DNA of 64,000 nucleotides from Pedobacter sp. KBW06 (GCF_003852525.1 NZ_QAJL01000001.1:1203133-1267132); one strand, 5' to 3'; shown: positions 17,736 through 26,918, counted from the stretch's first letter. A program made the numbers and translations. Notes: generated from the letters alone by a model not told the origin.

Positions 17736-20012
17736 CTAACTATAGCATCGGATTGCAAATAATGCAGCCGGAATCTCCGCCGATGGATGTTCAAATTGCA
17801 AAGTCAGTTCATCGGTTAACAGGGTCTCTTTCAGCTCAATAATATTGATGGATTGGTAATTGTCTTTTTTCACAAAGAGCTGATTTCCGTTCCCATCTGT
17901 GATGGTATAATTTCTAATACAAAAAGGCATTGTTCTTTCCGGATGAGTCATCAGCACGGATTCCATAGGATGATCGTAATCGGTATCAAAACAAAGTTCT
18001 ATTCTGTTGATGCTCCTTTGATCCGCCCATTTTAAAGAGATCTCCGGTTTTTCATCACTGATGCTTGATACCCAGGCATTGGGTTCAGTGACCGGCCTGC
18101 CGATTCCATTTTTTAATTGCTCAACTGTGAAGGGATGTAATGGCGGATCTATTTTTAAGGCGATATTATGTCCTTCAGGCCTGCGTTGCGGGCACCAGAA
18201 TTCAAACTCGTCTACGCCAATATCTTCTGTTGGTTTTTGACTGCCGAAATTTGAAACTGCTTTATTTACGGAGTTGAAAACAGACAACACGCCTGTGATG
18301 CGGGTATTGGAGAAGCCGAGTTTAACCGCAGGATTTTTCCGGAAACAAAGGTATACATAGGCATTTTCGTTCAGCTTGCTACCAAAGGTTGTACTTAATA
18401 CCTGCCTGCCTGTTTTTACCGGAATTTGCTGGATTTCTAACAATTCATCCGGACTAAAGTTCCCGGATTTAGCACTGATTCTGAGTTCTACCTGTAAGGT
18501 AGTTTCTTCCGATGATTCCAGTTTAAAGGTAAAGGAAGGAATTTTACCAGCCTGCAAAGGGATCATTTGTCCGGCCGAGATGTCGAGGTTCTTCATGAAA
18601 TCAAAAGGAATTTCATCGAGCTGCATTTCAGTGGAAGCGGTAATACTTGCGGATTGAACCAGGTCTGTTGCATCAATTAATGTTAATCCCGGAATGTGCT
18701 GACCGCTCTTCATCAGTTCGAGCTGCAGGGATTTCATGATTCCCTGTTCATTAAGTTCTCTGGGTTGCAGCTTGTTTTTCTTTGCAATAAAGGCGGCCAT
18801 GCCAACGGCTTGTCCGAGGTACGCTCCTGTTGCCATTACCCTCGAAGAGGCAAAAGCGACATGGCTTGCACTGATGATCCGGCCGGTAAGGAAGAGGTTC
18901 TTGATGTTTCTGCTGTAAAGACACCTGTAAGGAATCTGATAAATGCCCTTGCTATGCCATTGATTGCAGCCTGGTTTATTGCTAAACACCCCATCTGCCG
19001 GATGCAGGTCAATAGACCAGCCCCCATATCCGATGGCATCTTCGTGCAAATGCTGGGAAACGATATCCTGCTGATTGAGCATGTAATCGCCTTCAAATCT
19101 CCGGCTTTCTCTTTTTCCGGGGATGCTTCCCACCCATTCCAAAGTCATGGTTTCTGCCTCAGGAAATTCGCCAGAATTTTTAATGTAATTCCATACGCCG
19201 TATACGACCTTCCAAAGCTCCTGTTTGATGTTTTCACTTTCATGAACGGTATCCATACGTCCGCCATATTCCAGCCACCAGAGTTTGCATCCAAACTCTT
19301 TGGCATTGAAACTTTTGAACCTTGGGATCTTGGTAATGTCGGCCAATGCAAAGGAAGGTGCGATGTACCTGACAGGTTTTCCGGTGTCTTTGCTGTAGAA
19401 ATAAATGCTATGTCCCAGCAGTTCTCCGTATTCCTGGTCAGGCGCAAACTTCTCTCCGAATTCATCTTTATTCTCTGCACCCATTCTAAATGCAGCACCT
19501 GCTAAAAAGCCTAAGATGCCATCGCCTGAAGCGTCACAAAAGAGATTGGCAGTTAAGATGTATTCGGTTGAATTCTGACTGCAGAAACATTTCACGGAAG
19601 AAATTTCATCGGCATCAGATTTTTCAAGATCATAGACCACTGTATTTAAAAGCAGTTTAATATTGGGTTCCTGATATATTTTATCGAGTAATACGGTATC
19701 AAAAATTACGGGGTTACCTTCGGGATTACGTTGCATATTTTCGAGGAGGATTTCATCAACCACTCCTCCTTCTCTGGCCCAGCGGTTGTTGTTTCCCATA
19801 TGGGATGTTGCGCCCAGGATCCATAACCTCACTTCACTTGAGGAGTTGCCGCCTAAAACCGGCCTGTCCTGTACAAGCGCTACTTTGAGTCCTTTTCGTG
19901 CAGCGGTGATGGCACAGCATACACCGGATAAACCTCCTCCTACAACTACCAGGTCATAGCCGGCAGATGCTGATTTAACAGTTCTTTTCTTTTGAGATTC
20001 TTCCCTGATCAT
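17736..20012 (-). CDS. FAD-dependent oxidoreductase (FAD_oxidored family) of locus 1
   Basis: 758 residues. The FAD-binding Rossmann motif is near the N-terminus (DLVVVGGGLSGVCCAITAARKG, residues ~20-41), followed by PVLGGNSSSEVR, typical of the FAD_oxidored family. The region after ~residue 470 is beta-rich and probably a separate binding module. No signal peptide is evident, so it is probably cytoplasmic. It may oxidise a sugar or sugar derivative imported by this locus; the substrate is unknown. It is the first gene of the leftward cluster and lies directly across the LacI operator, so it is the most likely target of repression. Confidence 0.75.
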   Translation of the reverse strand: MIREESQKKRTVKSASAGYDLVVVGGGLSGVCCAITAARKGLKVALVQDRPVLGGNSSSEVRLWILGATSHMGNNNRWAREGGVVDEILLENMQRNPEGNPVIFDTVLLDKIYQEPNIKLLLNTVVYDLEKSDADEISSVKCFCSQNSTEYILTANLFCDASGDGILGFLAGAAFRMGAENKDEFGEKFAPDQEYGELLGHSIYFYSKDTGKPVRYIAPSFALADITKIPRFKSFNAKEFGCKLWWLEYGGRMDTVHESENIKQELWKVVYGVWNYIKNSGEFPEAETMTLEWVGSIPGKRESRRFEGDYMLNQQDIVSQHLHEDAIGYGGWSIDLHPADGVFSNKPGCNQWHSKGIYQIPYRCLYSRNIKNLFLTGRIISASHVAFASSRVMATGAYLGQAVGMAAFIAKKNKLQPRELNEQGIMKSLQLELMKSGQHIPGLTLIDATDLVQSASITASTEMQLDEIPFDFMKNLDISAGQMIPLQAGKIPSFTFKLESSEETTLQVELRISAKSGNFSPDELLEIQQIPVKTGRQVLSTTFGSKLNENAYVYLCFRKNPAVKLGFSNTRITGVLSVFNSVNKAVSNFGSQKPTEDIGVDEFEFWCPQRRPEGHNIALKIDPPLHPFTVEQLKNGIGRPVTEPNAWVSSISDEKPEISLKWADQRSINRIELCFDTDYDHPMESVLMTHPERTMPFCIRNYTITDGNGNQLFVKKDNYQSINIIELKETLLTDELTLQFEHPSAEIPAALFAIRCYS

Positions 20013-20037
20013 TTAGAAATATATTTGGTATTGGATT

Positions 20038-20045
20038 CAAATGTA
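20038..20045 (-). promoter_or_regulatory. Possible -7 box for the FAD oxidoreductase operon
   Basis: TACATTTG on the reverse strand fits the Bacteroidota -7 consensus TAnnTTTG and lies 25 bp ahead of the start codon. I see no TTTG at the usual 19-21 bp upstream spacing, so support is partial. Confidence 0.35.
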
Positions 20046-20086
20046 TCCGGTACCTGATAATTACGTATTGAAAATCAGGGCAAAAT

Positions 20087-20108
20087 AAATTGGGAGCGCT
20101 CCCAATTT
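20087..20108. promoter_or_regulatory. LacI-family operator, perfect 22-bp palindrome
   Basis: The perfect dyad is centred between 20097 and 20098, with core TGGGAGCGCTCCCA (20091-20104). The central CG step flanked by GC-rich arms is the hallmark of LacI/GalR operators. The core is the same as the box bound by the Streptomyces cellobiose repressor CebR. It lies between the divergent LacI and FAD oxidoreductase genes and so could control both. Confidence 0.8.
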
Positions 20109-20110
20109 TA

Positions 20111-20122
20111 GGGACCGCTCCC
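20111..20122. promoter_or_regulatory. Second, imperfect LacI half-operator
   Basis: GGGACCGCTCCC repeats the operator core with one central mismatch. It lies 18 bp downstream (centre to centre about 19 bp) and could stabilise repressor binding near the LacI promoter. Confidence 0.5.
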
Positions 20123-20139
20123 ATGAAACAGATTTTATG

Positions 20140-20147
20140 ATATATTT
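20140..20147 (+). promoter_or_regulatory. Possible -7 box for the LacI gene
   Basis: TATATTTG matches TAnnTTTG and ends 7 bp before the chosen ATG at 20155, so the 5' leader would be very short. The -33 region would overlap the second operator copy, which fits autoregulation. Confidence 0.4.
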
Positions 20148-20154
20148 GATTTAC

Positions 20155-21168
20155 ATGAAAAATCATCAAATCACCATATTTGACCTGGCCAGAGAGCTGA
20201 ACATCTCTAAATCAACGGTATCGAGGGTATTGACGGGTCATCCAAACGTACACCCGGACACCAGGAAAAGGGTGCTGGACCTGGCGGAGAAACTGGATTA
20301 CCAGCGCAATATGATTGCGATACAATTGGCGACGCAACAAAGCAAGACCATTGGGATTATCATTCCCGAGATTTTGAGTTCGTACTTTCCACATGTAATT
20401 GCCGCGATTCAGGAGGAAGCACGAAATGAAGGATACAATGTGATCATCAGTCAGTCTAATGAGTCGTATGAGACGGAAGTAACAAATGCGAAGGTCATGC
20501 TGGATAACCGGGTGGACGGGGTGATTGTGTCTATTACTAAGGAAACATTGAACTTCGATCATTTGAAAGTGTTTCAGAAAAAAGGAATCCCGATCGTGTT
20601 TTTTAACAGGGTGTGTAATGAGATGGTGGTACCGAAGGTGATTGTGGATGATTATGAAGGGGCATTCGGCGCAGTGGAACATTTGATCTTGTCGGGCAGA
20701 AAAAGGATAGCCCATTTGTCCGGCCCCTCATCATTGGCGATCAGCGTAAAAAGATTGAATGGTTATCTCGCGGCCCTGAAGAAACACAATATTCCGGCAG
20801 ATCCGGAACTGATCATATCTTATGATTTCAGTAAGGAAAAAATAGCCATCTATGTGAATCATCTGATTAATTTAGCCAATCCACCAGATGCAATTTTTGC
20901 CATCAATGATCCTACTGCGATTGATACAATTCAGATTATTAAAAAGAATGGTTTGAGCGTCCCGGAAGACATTGCTGTTGTTGGATTTAGTGATGATTAT
21001 GTTTCTGCACTGATTGAACCACCGTTGACTACGGTTGCGCAGCCGGTGCGAGAGATTGGGATCACTGCAGCCCAGTTGTTGTTTGATCAGATCAAAAAGG
21101 ATTCTTCGCAATGGAAGACGCCGGTTAAGGTGCTGAAGACGAAGTTAATTATTAGAAAATCATCATAA
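20155..21168 (+). CDS. LacI/GalR-family transcriptional regulator
   Basis: 337 residues from the ATG at 20155. An ATG at 20137 would add six residues and would lie within the promoter box. The N-terminal LacI HTH (ITIFDLARELNISKSTVSRVLTG) and hinge are followed by a periplasmic-binding-protein-like effector domain (from SKTIGIIIPEI; conserved VVGFSDD and PLTTVAQP). It is a cytoplasmic repressor or activator whose ligand should be a sugar from locus 1. It is divergent from the FAD oxidoreductase gene with the operator between them. Confidence 0.92.
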   Translation: MKNHQITIFDLARELNISKSTVSRVLTGHPNVHPDTRKRVLDLAEKLDYQRNMIAIQLATQQSKTIGIIIPEILSSYFPHVIAAIQEEARNEGYNVIISQSNESYETEVTNAKVMLDNRVDGVIVSITKETLNFDHLKVFQKKGIPIVFFNRVCNEMVVPKVIVDDYEGAFGAVEHLILSGRKRIAHLSGPSSLAISVKRLNGYLAALKKHNIPADPELIISYDFSKEKIAIYVNHLINLANPPDAIFAINDPTAIDTIQIIKKNGLSVPEDIAVVGFSDDYVSALIEPPLTTVAQPVREIGITAAQLLFDQIKKDSSQWKTPVKVLKTKLIIRKSS

Positions 21169-21206
21169 ACCGATTACTTATCAACCATCATGTTACGCAT
21201 ATGATC

Positions 21207-21875
21207 ATGAAAATCAAACAGCTCTCCATCGTCATCTTTACCCTATTCCTTTTCAGTTGCGAAGGCGGATTTGACAAATCATTGATTTCAAATACTGAAA
21301 AACTCATTTCTCCCAATGGAGAATATACACTTTGCAGTTATCATGTCGCTAGCCCAATGGCATTTGGTTCAGGCCTCTCCGTTATCAATATATTTAAATC
21401 TGATGAAAAATTTGACTTTACAGACCGTGACATTTTAAGATTTGGAAAAGCACTTCCATTTTGGATAAAATGGAAAGACAATAAGACTTTAACTGTTAAA
21501 TGCTTAATGGCAGGCGATGGATTACAAAAACATCAACCTTATAAAACCGACGTTATAGCCTGGAAAGAATGGATTTTTGAAGTTGAATATTATAGCATGT
21601 ATTCTTCCGGTGCCACAGGATACTTTTCATTTGAAGACTATTCAATTGATAAAAACAAAATAAAGTTCAAATCAAAAAGTGATTCGCTGGTATTTAATAA
21701 AGATGAGGTACAATTTTCATTGGACAGCAACCACATATATGTAAAAGAATTTAAAACCGTTGGTTTTAATAATAAACTGGGACTTTCATTTAGTCATTAT
21801 GATTTAACCGCAAAAGGAAGTTTTAATCAGAAATTCATTCAGGGAGAACAACCATTTGTAAGAATAAAACCTTAA
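21207..21875 (+). CDS. Hypothetical lipoprotein
   Basis: 222 residues from MKIKQLSIV (an ATG two codons upstream at 21201 is also possible). The signal peptide ends in the lipobox LFSC. The mature part is rich in aromatic and beta-forming residues, with no catalytic motif that I recognise. Base composition is more A/T-rich than the LacI gene. It follows LacI by 38 bp but looks unrelated in function. Confidence 0.65.
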   Translation: MKIKQLSIVIFTLFLFSCEGGFDKSLISNTEKLISPNGEYTLCSYHVASPMAFGSGLSVINIFKSDEKFDFTDRDILRFGKALPFWIKWKDNKTLTVKCLMAGDGLQKHQPYKTDVIAWKEWIFEVEYYSMYSSGATGYFSFEDYSIDKNKIKFKSKSDSLVFNKDEVQFSLDSNHIYVKEFKTVGFNNKLGLSFSHYDLTAKGSFNQKFIQGEQPFVRIKP

Positions 21876-22388
21876 CAGACGTTTTGATTACAGTGTTCCT
21901 GAAAGTTTTAGCATTTCGAACTTCTTTAACTTGAGATTTCGTATAAACAGCGTTTAAAAAGCCTTGCTTTCTGTTTAACAAATACTGATACTCCAGTTAA
22001 TGAATAAAAGTAAGTAGCAGGTTAAACAAAAGAGCCCTGCTTCTTATCGAAAAACGTTTTTTTTGTTTGTGAACCCAACCAGGCGTTTCCCGAACCATTT
22101 CCTAACTGATTTGCATTTAACCGGGGTTTCCCCCCCTGCTGCTTTCCTTTCATTCATTACTGCAATACTCAGGCAGGCCTACAACGCTTTAAAATGGCAA
22201 AGACGCATCTTGCCGATGCATTTAAACCTCAATAAATGCCATTTACGTTTAATAAAATACTTATATAATTGATTAAATAAATCATAATAAATTATTGATA
22301 ATTTAAATTAAATCATAAAATTTATATCATGTGATTGGCCGATTCACAAACTAACCATTTGTAAACCATAATTTTAAATTCATTCCTA
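21876..22388. other. Gene-poor spacer ahead of the lyase gene
   Basis: 513 bp without a convincing gene. It holds the left copy of a short repeat (22083-22102). The A/T-rich 120 bp before the lyase start probably contain its promoter, though no clean consensus is visible. A 69-codon frame at 22063-22272 looks non-coding. Confidence 0.6.
22083..22102. repeat. Short repeat, left copy
   Basis: Twenty identical bases (GCGTTTCCCGAACCATTTCC) recur at 23434-23453. Weaker similarity extends the match to about 45 bp on both sides. The two copies are direct repeats bracketing the lyase gene. Confidence 0.7.
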
Positions 22389-23279
22389 ATGAAAGTTAAA
22401 TATTTAAGCCTATTGCTTACGGGACTTATTTTTAGTTCTTGTGAAAAAAGTATTCAAAATTCCCAAAATCCGGCATTCCAGGAGTTAGCCACTAAAACCA
22501 AATCTGATATTTCCATCGCAGCAACCGGTGTGACTTTAAATGCCGATGGCCCGGGAAATACCTATAGTTTAATCAATAGTGTACTGGGCGGAACAGCCTA
22601 TGAGGTACCTGATTGCGGACATGCCCAGAACCACATCAGTGAGGTTTTTGATCCCGTACTCAATACCAATGTATTTGTATTTTCCGCACATGTTGCATTG
22701 GACGATGACAGATGTCAGGCCACCGATCGTCAGCGTACGGAAATTAAAACTTATGGCCCTTCTCCGGCGAACCTTAAAGCCACTAATGGTGAAACCGTTA
22801 CGTATCGCTGGAAATTTAAGATAGATGCGGGTTTTAAGGCTTCTTCCAGCTTTACCCATCTTCACCAGATCAAGGCCGGTGATGGTGATGATGCCGGCGC
22901 TCCACTGATTACCATTACACCACGTTATGGGGCTAATAATACGGACAAAATGGAGCTGATTCACGTCAACTCTTCAGGTACAAGCACTAAAGTTAAGATT
23001 GTTAACCTGGCACCTTTCAAAGGCAATTGGGTAGAAGTTGTAGAAACAATTAAATTTGGTTCCTCCGGGACCTATAACATCGCGATCAATAAAGTAAGTG
23101 ATGGAACAAGTTTGCTATCCTATAGCAGTTCCAATATAGATTTGTGGAGATCAGGTACAACTTTTTGCCGGCCAAAATGGGGAATTTACCGCAGTCTGAA
23201 TAATCCTTCCCAATTGAGGGATGAAGACGTTCGTTTTGCTAATTTTTGCATTGCAGAAGGAAGCGCTACCTGCCAGTAG
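22389..23279 (+). CDS. Secreted jelly-roll polysaccharide lyase-like lipoprotein
   Basis: 296 residues with a lipoprotein signal (IFSSC). The mature part has motifs of beta-jelly-roll polysaccharide lyases: DRQRTEIKTYG (an R-x-E-type strand), FTHLHQIKAGDGDD (a His-Gln pair), and KWGIYRSL near the C-terminus. This is like the heparin lyase I / glucuronan lyase-type folds (PF14099-like) or the PL7 alginate lyases. The substrate, an acidic polysaccharide, cannot be fixed. It is a single gene with its own terminator, bracketed by two short direct repeats, and not attached to a SusC/D pair. Confidence 0.6.
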   Translation: MKVKYLSLLLTGLIFSSCEKSIQNSQNPAFQELATKTKSDISIAATGVTLNADGPGNTYSLINSVLGGTAYEVPDCGHAQNHISEVFDPVLNTNVFVFSAHVALDDDRCQATDRQRTEIKTYGPSPANLKATNGETVTYRWKFKIDAGFKASSSFTHLHQIKAGDGDDAGAPLITITPRYGANNTDKMELIHVNSSGTSTKVKIVNLAPFKGNWVEVVETIKFGSSGTYNIAINKVSDGTSLLSYSSSNIDLWRSGTTFCRPKWGIYRSLNNPSQLRDEDVRFANFCIAEGSATCQ

Positions 23280-23386
23280 TTTTGCCTGCAGAAATCCCAA
23301 AGCACCTATCTTATCGTCTCGATACTAAAGATCATCTTTAATCAGATAAAATTTTCAGCAAACAATTGCTTATTAAAATTTAAAAA

Positions 23387-23415
23387 CCGTTTTTCTTTTA
23401 GGAAAACGGCTTTTT
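23387..23415 (+). terminator. Intrinsic terminator after the lyase gene
   Basis: The stem CCGTTTTTC / GGAAAACGG (23387-23395 with 23401-23409) is followed by CTTTTT. It lies 107 bp after the lyase stop. Confidence 0.7.
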
Positions 23416-23433
23416 AAGCTTGGGCCTAACCAC

Positions 23434-23453
23434 GCGTTTCCCGAACCATTTCC
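23434..23453. repeat. Short repeat, right copy
   Basis: Identical over 20 bp to 22083-22102 and similar for about 45 bp around it. It lies immediately after the lyase terminator. Confidence 0.7.
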
Positions 23454-23676
23454 CATCTGGTTTACGTTTTATTGCAGAGTTGATAAGAAAAAATGGTGAA
23501 TCCAATGATATGCTTCCCAGGGACTCATCGATATAAAATGACGCGTCTCTGCGAATAAAACATCAACTATCTTTAATAAAGTAACGTGAAGCGACATTTT
23601 AATCTCTGAAAACTTGTTTCTATGAAAATTTTAGAATGGTTTTAGTATATTTTGGGTAAATCTTCAATGATGTACT

Positions 23677-24150
23677 TCATTCTTTGAGGAGCAACTTCAA
23701 ATACGTAAAAATCCTCCCACTGTGCTCCGCTTCGTGATAGTTAGCGGCTTGTAATGCCTGAACATGATTTTTCACCTGAAATCCTATGGGTAACTCAAAG
23801 GGCGTATAGCTGACAAATAATCCGGATTCCAGATCTGATTCAAGGTAGTCAACTGTATCAATCAATAAATGTTTCACCTCATTAACATCCGGAGTAATTT
23901 TCCAGGAAGCCGGAGACGATCCAATTTTGAAGGACTCCATGAATTCTTTAGAGATATACATTGGCAATCCGCTACGCATATACATATGTCTCTGTTGAGA
24001 AGTAATACAATGACCAATTTGCCAAATTATATTATTGTTAAAGCCCTCTGGAATTTTAAACAACATTTCGTAACTACTCGTTTCCATTAATTGCAATAGC
24101 CTGGTCCTGCTAGCTCTTAAAATTTCACATTCGAAACGTTCATTAATCAT
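23677..24150 (-). CDS. DinB-superfamily protein
   Basis: 157 residues, no signal peptide. The DinB four-helix pattern is visible with metal-binding His candidates in IIWQIGHCITSQQRHMYMRSG and in NYHEAEHSGRIFTYLK. Members of this superfamily are metal-dependent thiol transferases (bacillithiol- or mycothiol-type) or proteins of unknown role. The isolated context adds nothing specific. Confidence 0.8.
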   Translation of the reverse strand: MINERFECEILRASRTRLLQLMETSSYEMLFKIPEGFNNNIIWQIGHCITSQQRHMYMRSGLPMYISKEFMESFKIGSSPASWKITPDVNEVKHLLIDTVDYLESDLESGLFVSYTPFELPIGFQVKNHVQALQAANYHEAEHSGRIFTYLKLLLKE

Positions 24151-24500
24151 TTAAATTGGTCTAAGTTCTTAATAACGGAAGAAGCCGTAATGTTCTCTAA
24201 AGTAAGCTTTTCGCACTAAAGTTCAAACCTTACCTCCTTTTAGGAATCTATGTGCAGATTATACTGACTGATCGTCTATGATACGCTTCACAAAGCCGGG
24301 CAAGGCTATTTTAAAGGCATACCGTTCTATAGTATGAAGTAATATGAATACACAAGTGTTTCGTGTTCTATCAAAAACGGTCATTTTCTGATGTACACTT
24401 TTGTATTTTCTCAAATGATTACTACTTCAGACCATAACGTTTACATAACATCGTTCTCTTATGCTCCTACTCAAATTCAAACACATCATAATCTTAATTC
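24151..24500. other. Spacer between DinB and permease genes
   Basis: 350 bp without a gene. It contains a dyad (24368-24392) that is a near copy of the one ahead of the HTH gene at 27141-27170. No other structure is seen. Confidence 0.6.
24368..24392. repeat. Dyad element, left copy
   Basis: An inverted repeat (ATCAAAAA / TTTTCTGAT) around CGGTCA matches 27142-27168 with two differences plus a one-base gap, and the similarity runs on to a shared TTTGTATT. The copies are direct repeats about 2.8 kb apart, flanking the permease gene. Confidence 0.6.
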
Positions 24501-26873
24501 TTACTCATACTTAAGTGCTTCTACGGGATTAGCATTCGCAGCTTTATAAGCTTGAAAACTAACAGTAAGAAATGCGATCGTGGCAGTCCCTACTATTGAT
24601 ATTAATATAACCAAAAACGATATATTTGTTCGGAATTCAAAATTAGTGAGCCACTTGTTCATCAGATAATAAGCCAAAGGAACGCCAATACAGGCTGCTA
24701 CAAATACCATTTTAAGGAACGAAACTGACAGCAATCTCATGATATTGCTCACTGAAGCGCCCAACACACGACGCACACCAAATTCCTTCGTTCGCTGTTC
24801 CGCGCTGTAAGCCACCAGACCATAAAGCCCCAAGCAAGAAATAAAAATAGCGATGCCGCCAAACAGGTTAGCCAATATGCCCAGTATCTTTTCGGACTGT
24901 AATTTTTGGGCGTAAAGATGGTCCACAAACTTAATATCAACTGGATAGGCCGGATTCAGTCGTTTTGTCACGGCTGAAATCAGTTCGACATTCCGACTCA
25001 AACTGTTGGCAGGATTAAGACGCATATTGATATTATAGCCTGCGTGCCTGTTAAAATTGATAACCATTGGTTTTCCAGCCTGGTATGGCGAATCCCAAAT
25101 GAAATCTTTGAAGACCCCAATTACCTTCAAATCGTTGCCATGTAGCTTAACTATAGTGCCAAGGGGACTTTGAAGATTCATCACTTTCACTGCCGAGCTA
25201 CTCAGCAGAATCCCTGCAGTGTCCGAGGCAAAGTCTTTGGAAAAATCACGCCCTGCGACGAGCTCCACCCCACTAGTCTTGACCAAATCATAAGTAGTTT
25301 CCAAGCGGTTGAAAACAACATCCTGTCCTCCCAGAGCCATGTTGGGCCATTCGAATCCCGTAAACCAGTTACTTACGCTTGAAAAACTGCCCGAGGATTG
25401 GTTAACGGCGATGACCCCACCAGTTTTGAGGACCTCTGATTTGAAGACCTCATATTTGTGGGAAAGCTCGCCCTCCTGCGGCATTTCTGCCAATAGTTTT
25501 GCGTTGTATCCAATCGGCCTGTCCTTGATAAAGCTGATCTGTTTATATATTACCAAGGTAGCTATGATCAGCATAATAGCGAAGCAAAACTGCCCCACAA
25601 CCAATATCTGCCTCAAATTCACAGGGATTGCCTTTGCCCTTGCGGCCTTTCTTTTTAAATTTGAAACCGGATTGAAAGAAGAGAGGAACAGTGCAGGATA
25701 TAATCCTGAAAGTAATCCGGTTAACACTACCACACCGAAAATTACCAACCAATCCCAGATATTGCCATAGCCTACGGAAATCTCTATATCTAACAAATTG
25801 TTGAACATAGGCAAGGTCAGCTCTACAATGGTTATCGCCACTAACACACTCCCCAATGTCAGTATCATCGCTTCGGTAAGGAATTGTATAACGAGTGAAG
25901 TCCTTGTGGCGCCAATAGCTTTCTTGATGCCCACTTCTTTTGCCCTGCGTTCGGATTTGGCAGTCGCCATATTCATAAAATTGATGCAGGCGATAAACAG
26001 GATACCAAAGGCCAGACCAATAAATAAATAAATTTTTTCTATGTCACCGCCAGCATTTGTTCCGTTGACGAATTTACCATAGAGGTGCATTTTATTAAAT
26101 GGAAATATGAAATTTTCCCCTTTCGTATCTTGGCTTCTTTCATTAAATAATCCTTTTATCTTACTGTTGATCAATTCGACTTTTGAAGGGTCGTTTACTT
26201 TTACCATCACTGGCCAGCTAAAGCTGCCCCAACTCCAAATTCGGGCATTTTCATTTATCGACTCAAAGAAAGACCAAGGCAATACATAATCGAATTTAAG
26301 GGTAGCATTGCCAGGAAAGTTTTTGATCACACCAGTGATGGTAAGGTATCTTTCATTTTTGTATTTGATACTTTTGTTAAGCACATTGACCCCGCCAAAC
26401 AATAGCTTTGCCGTTTGTTCCGTTACAATAACAGAATTGGGTGCATCAAGTGCAGTAGCGGGATTACCAGCAGAAAATTCGAAATTGAAGATCTTCAGTA
26501 GCTCAGGATCTGCAAATACTACCTCCTTTTTGAAGCCTATTCTGCCATTGGCAATGAGAGTCTCCCCACCTCCGGCTATGCGAGCAACCGCATCAACTTC
26601 TGGGACACGTTTTCTGATCGCTCCGTCTATGCCATTCCCTGGAGCACCATACGTACTGGTGACTTTTCCTGATGCATCCTGGAAATTGATCATTACCTGA
26701 TAAACCTTGTCGGAATCTTTGAATCCCTTATCGTAATTCCATTCGTAGTTCACATACAAGAGCAATAAAAGGCATGAGGACAGTCCTATTGCCAGGCCAA
26801 TAATATTAATTAAAGAAGAAGTCTTATTTCTCCAAAGGTTTCGCAAAGTTATTTTTAAATTCAGGCTGAACAT
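24501..26873 (-). CDS. FtsX/MacB-type ABC transporter permease (copy A)
   Basis: 790 residues. One N-terminal membrane helix (IIGLAIGLSSCLLLLLYV) precedes a MacB-like periplasmic domain. Then come an FtsX core with three helices (~285-400; ARRAKEVGIKKAIGATR), a second periplasmic domain, and a second FtsX core (~670-785; AEQRTKEFGVRRVLGASV). Such permeases pair with a LolD/MacB-type ATPase in export or efflux systems; no ATPase gene is in the window. It is a close paralogue of 36609-38981, with exactly the same length. A sigma-54-like promoter and upstream dyads lie ahead of it. Confidence 0.9.
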   Translation of the reverse strand: MFSLNLKITLRNLWRNKTSSLINIIGLAIGLSSCLLLLLYVNYEWNYDKGFKDSDKVYQVMINFQDASGKVTSTYGAPGNGIDGAIRKRVPEVDAVARIAGGGETLIANGRIGFKKEVVFADPELLKIFNFEFSAGNPATALDAPNSVIVTEQTAKLLFGGVNVLNKSIKYKNERYLTITGVIKNFPGNATLKFDYVLPWSFFESINENARIWSWGSFSWPVMVKVNDPSKVELINSKIKGLFNERSQDTKGENFIFPFNKMHLYGKFVNGTNAGGDIEKIYLFIGLAFGILFIACINFMNMATAKSERRAKEVGIKKAIGATRTSLVIQFLTEAMILTLGSVLVAITIVELTLPMFNNLLDIEISVGYGNIWDWLVIFGVVVLTGLLSGLYPALFLSSFNPVSNLKRKAARAKAIPVNLRQILVVGQFCFAIMLIIATLVIYKQISFIKDRPIGYNAKLLAEMPQEGELSHKYEVFKSEVLKTGGVIAVNQSSGSFSSVSNWFTGFEWPNMALGGQDVVFNRLETTYDLVKTSGVELVAGRDFSKDFASDTAGILLSSSAVKVMNLQSPLGTIVKLHGNDLKVIGVFKDFIWDSPYQAGKPMVINFNRHAGYNINMRLNPANSLSRNVELISAVTKRLNPAYPVDIKFVDHLYAQKLQSEKILGILANLFGGIAIFISCLGLYGLVAYSAEQRTKEFGVRRVLGASVSNIMRLLSVSFLKMVFVAACIGVPLAYYLMNKWLTNFEFRTNISFLVILISIVGTATIAFLTVSFQAYKAANANPVEALKYE

Positions 26874-26918
26874 GGGGGCAAAGGTTTATCGGTTAAAGAT
26901 AAGGTTGAACTATAGTTT

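Larger units (their letters stand above)
23280..23676. other. Spacer after the lyase gene
   Basis: 397 bp without a gene. It holds a terminator (23387-23415) and the right copy of the short repeat (23434-23453). I see nothing else in it. Confidence 0.6.

Noticed and set aside
18696..19505. Long open frame (269 codons) on the + strand opposite the FAD oxidoreductase gene
   Set aside because: It is the antisense shadow of a clear coding frame; the translation shows no domain, is rich in Cys, Phe and His and has no start context.
20137..20154. Earlier ATG for the LacI regulator
   Set aside because: It overlaps the TATATTTG promoter box; family members start a few residues before the HTH, which fits 20155.
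22063..22272. 69-codon frame in the spacer before the lyase gene
   Set aside because: Contains the short repeat, has no recognisable protein features, and its translated repeat is not conserved in frame at the second copy.
24501..26873. Permease A flanked by dyads as an insertion sequence
   Set aside because: No transposase or terminal inverted repeats; the flanking elements are direct, not inverted, copies.
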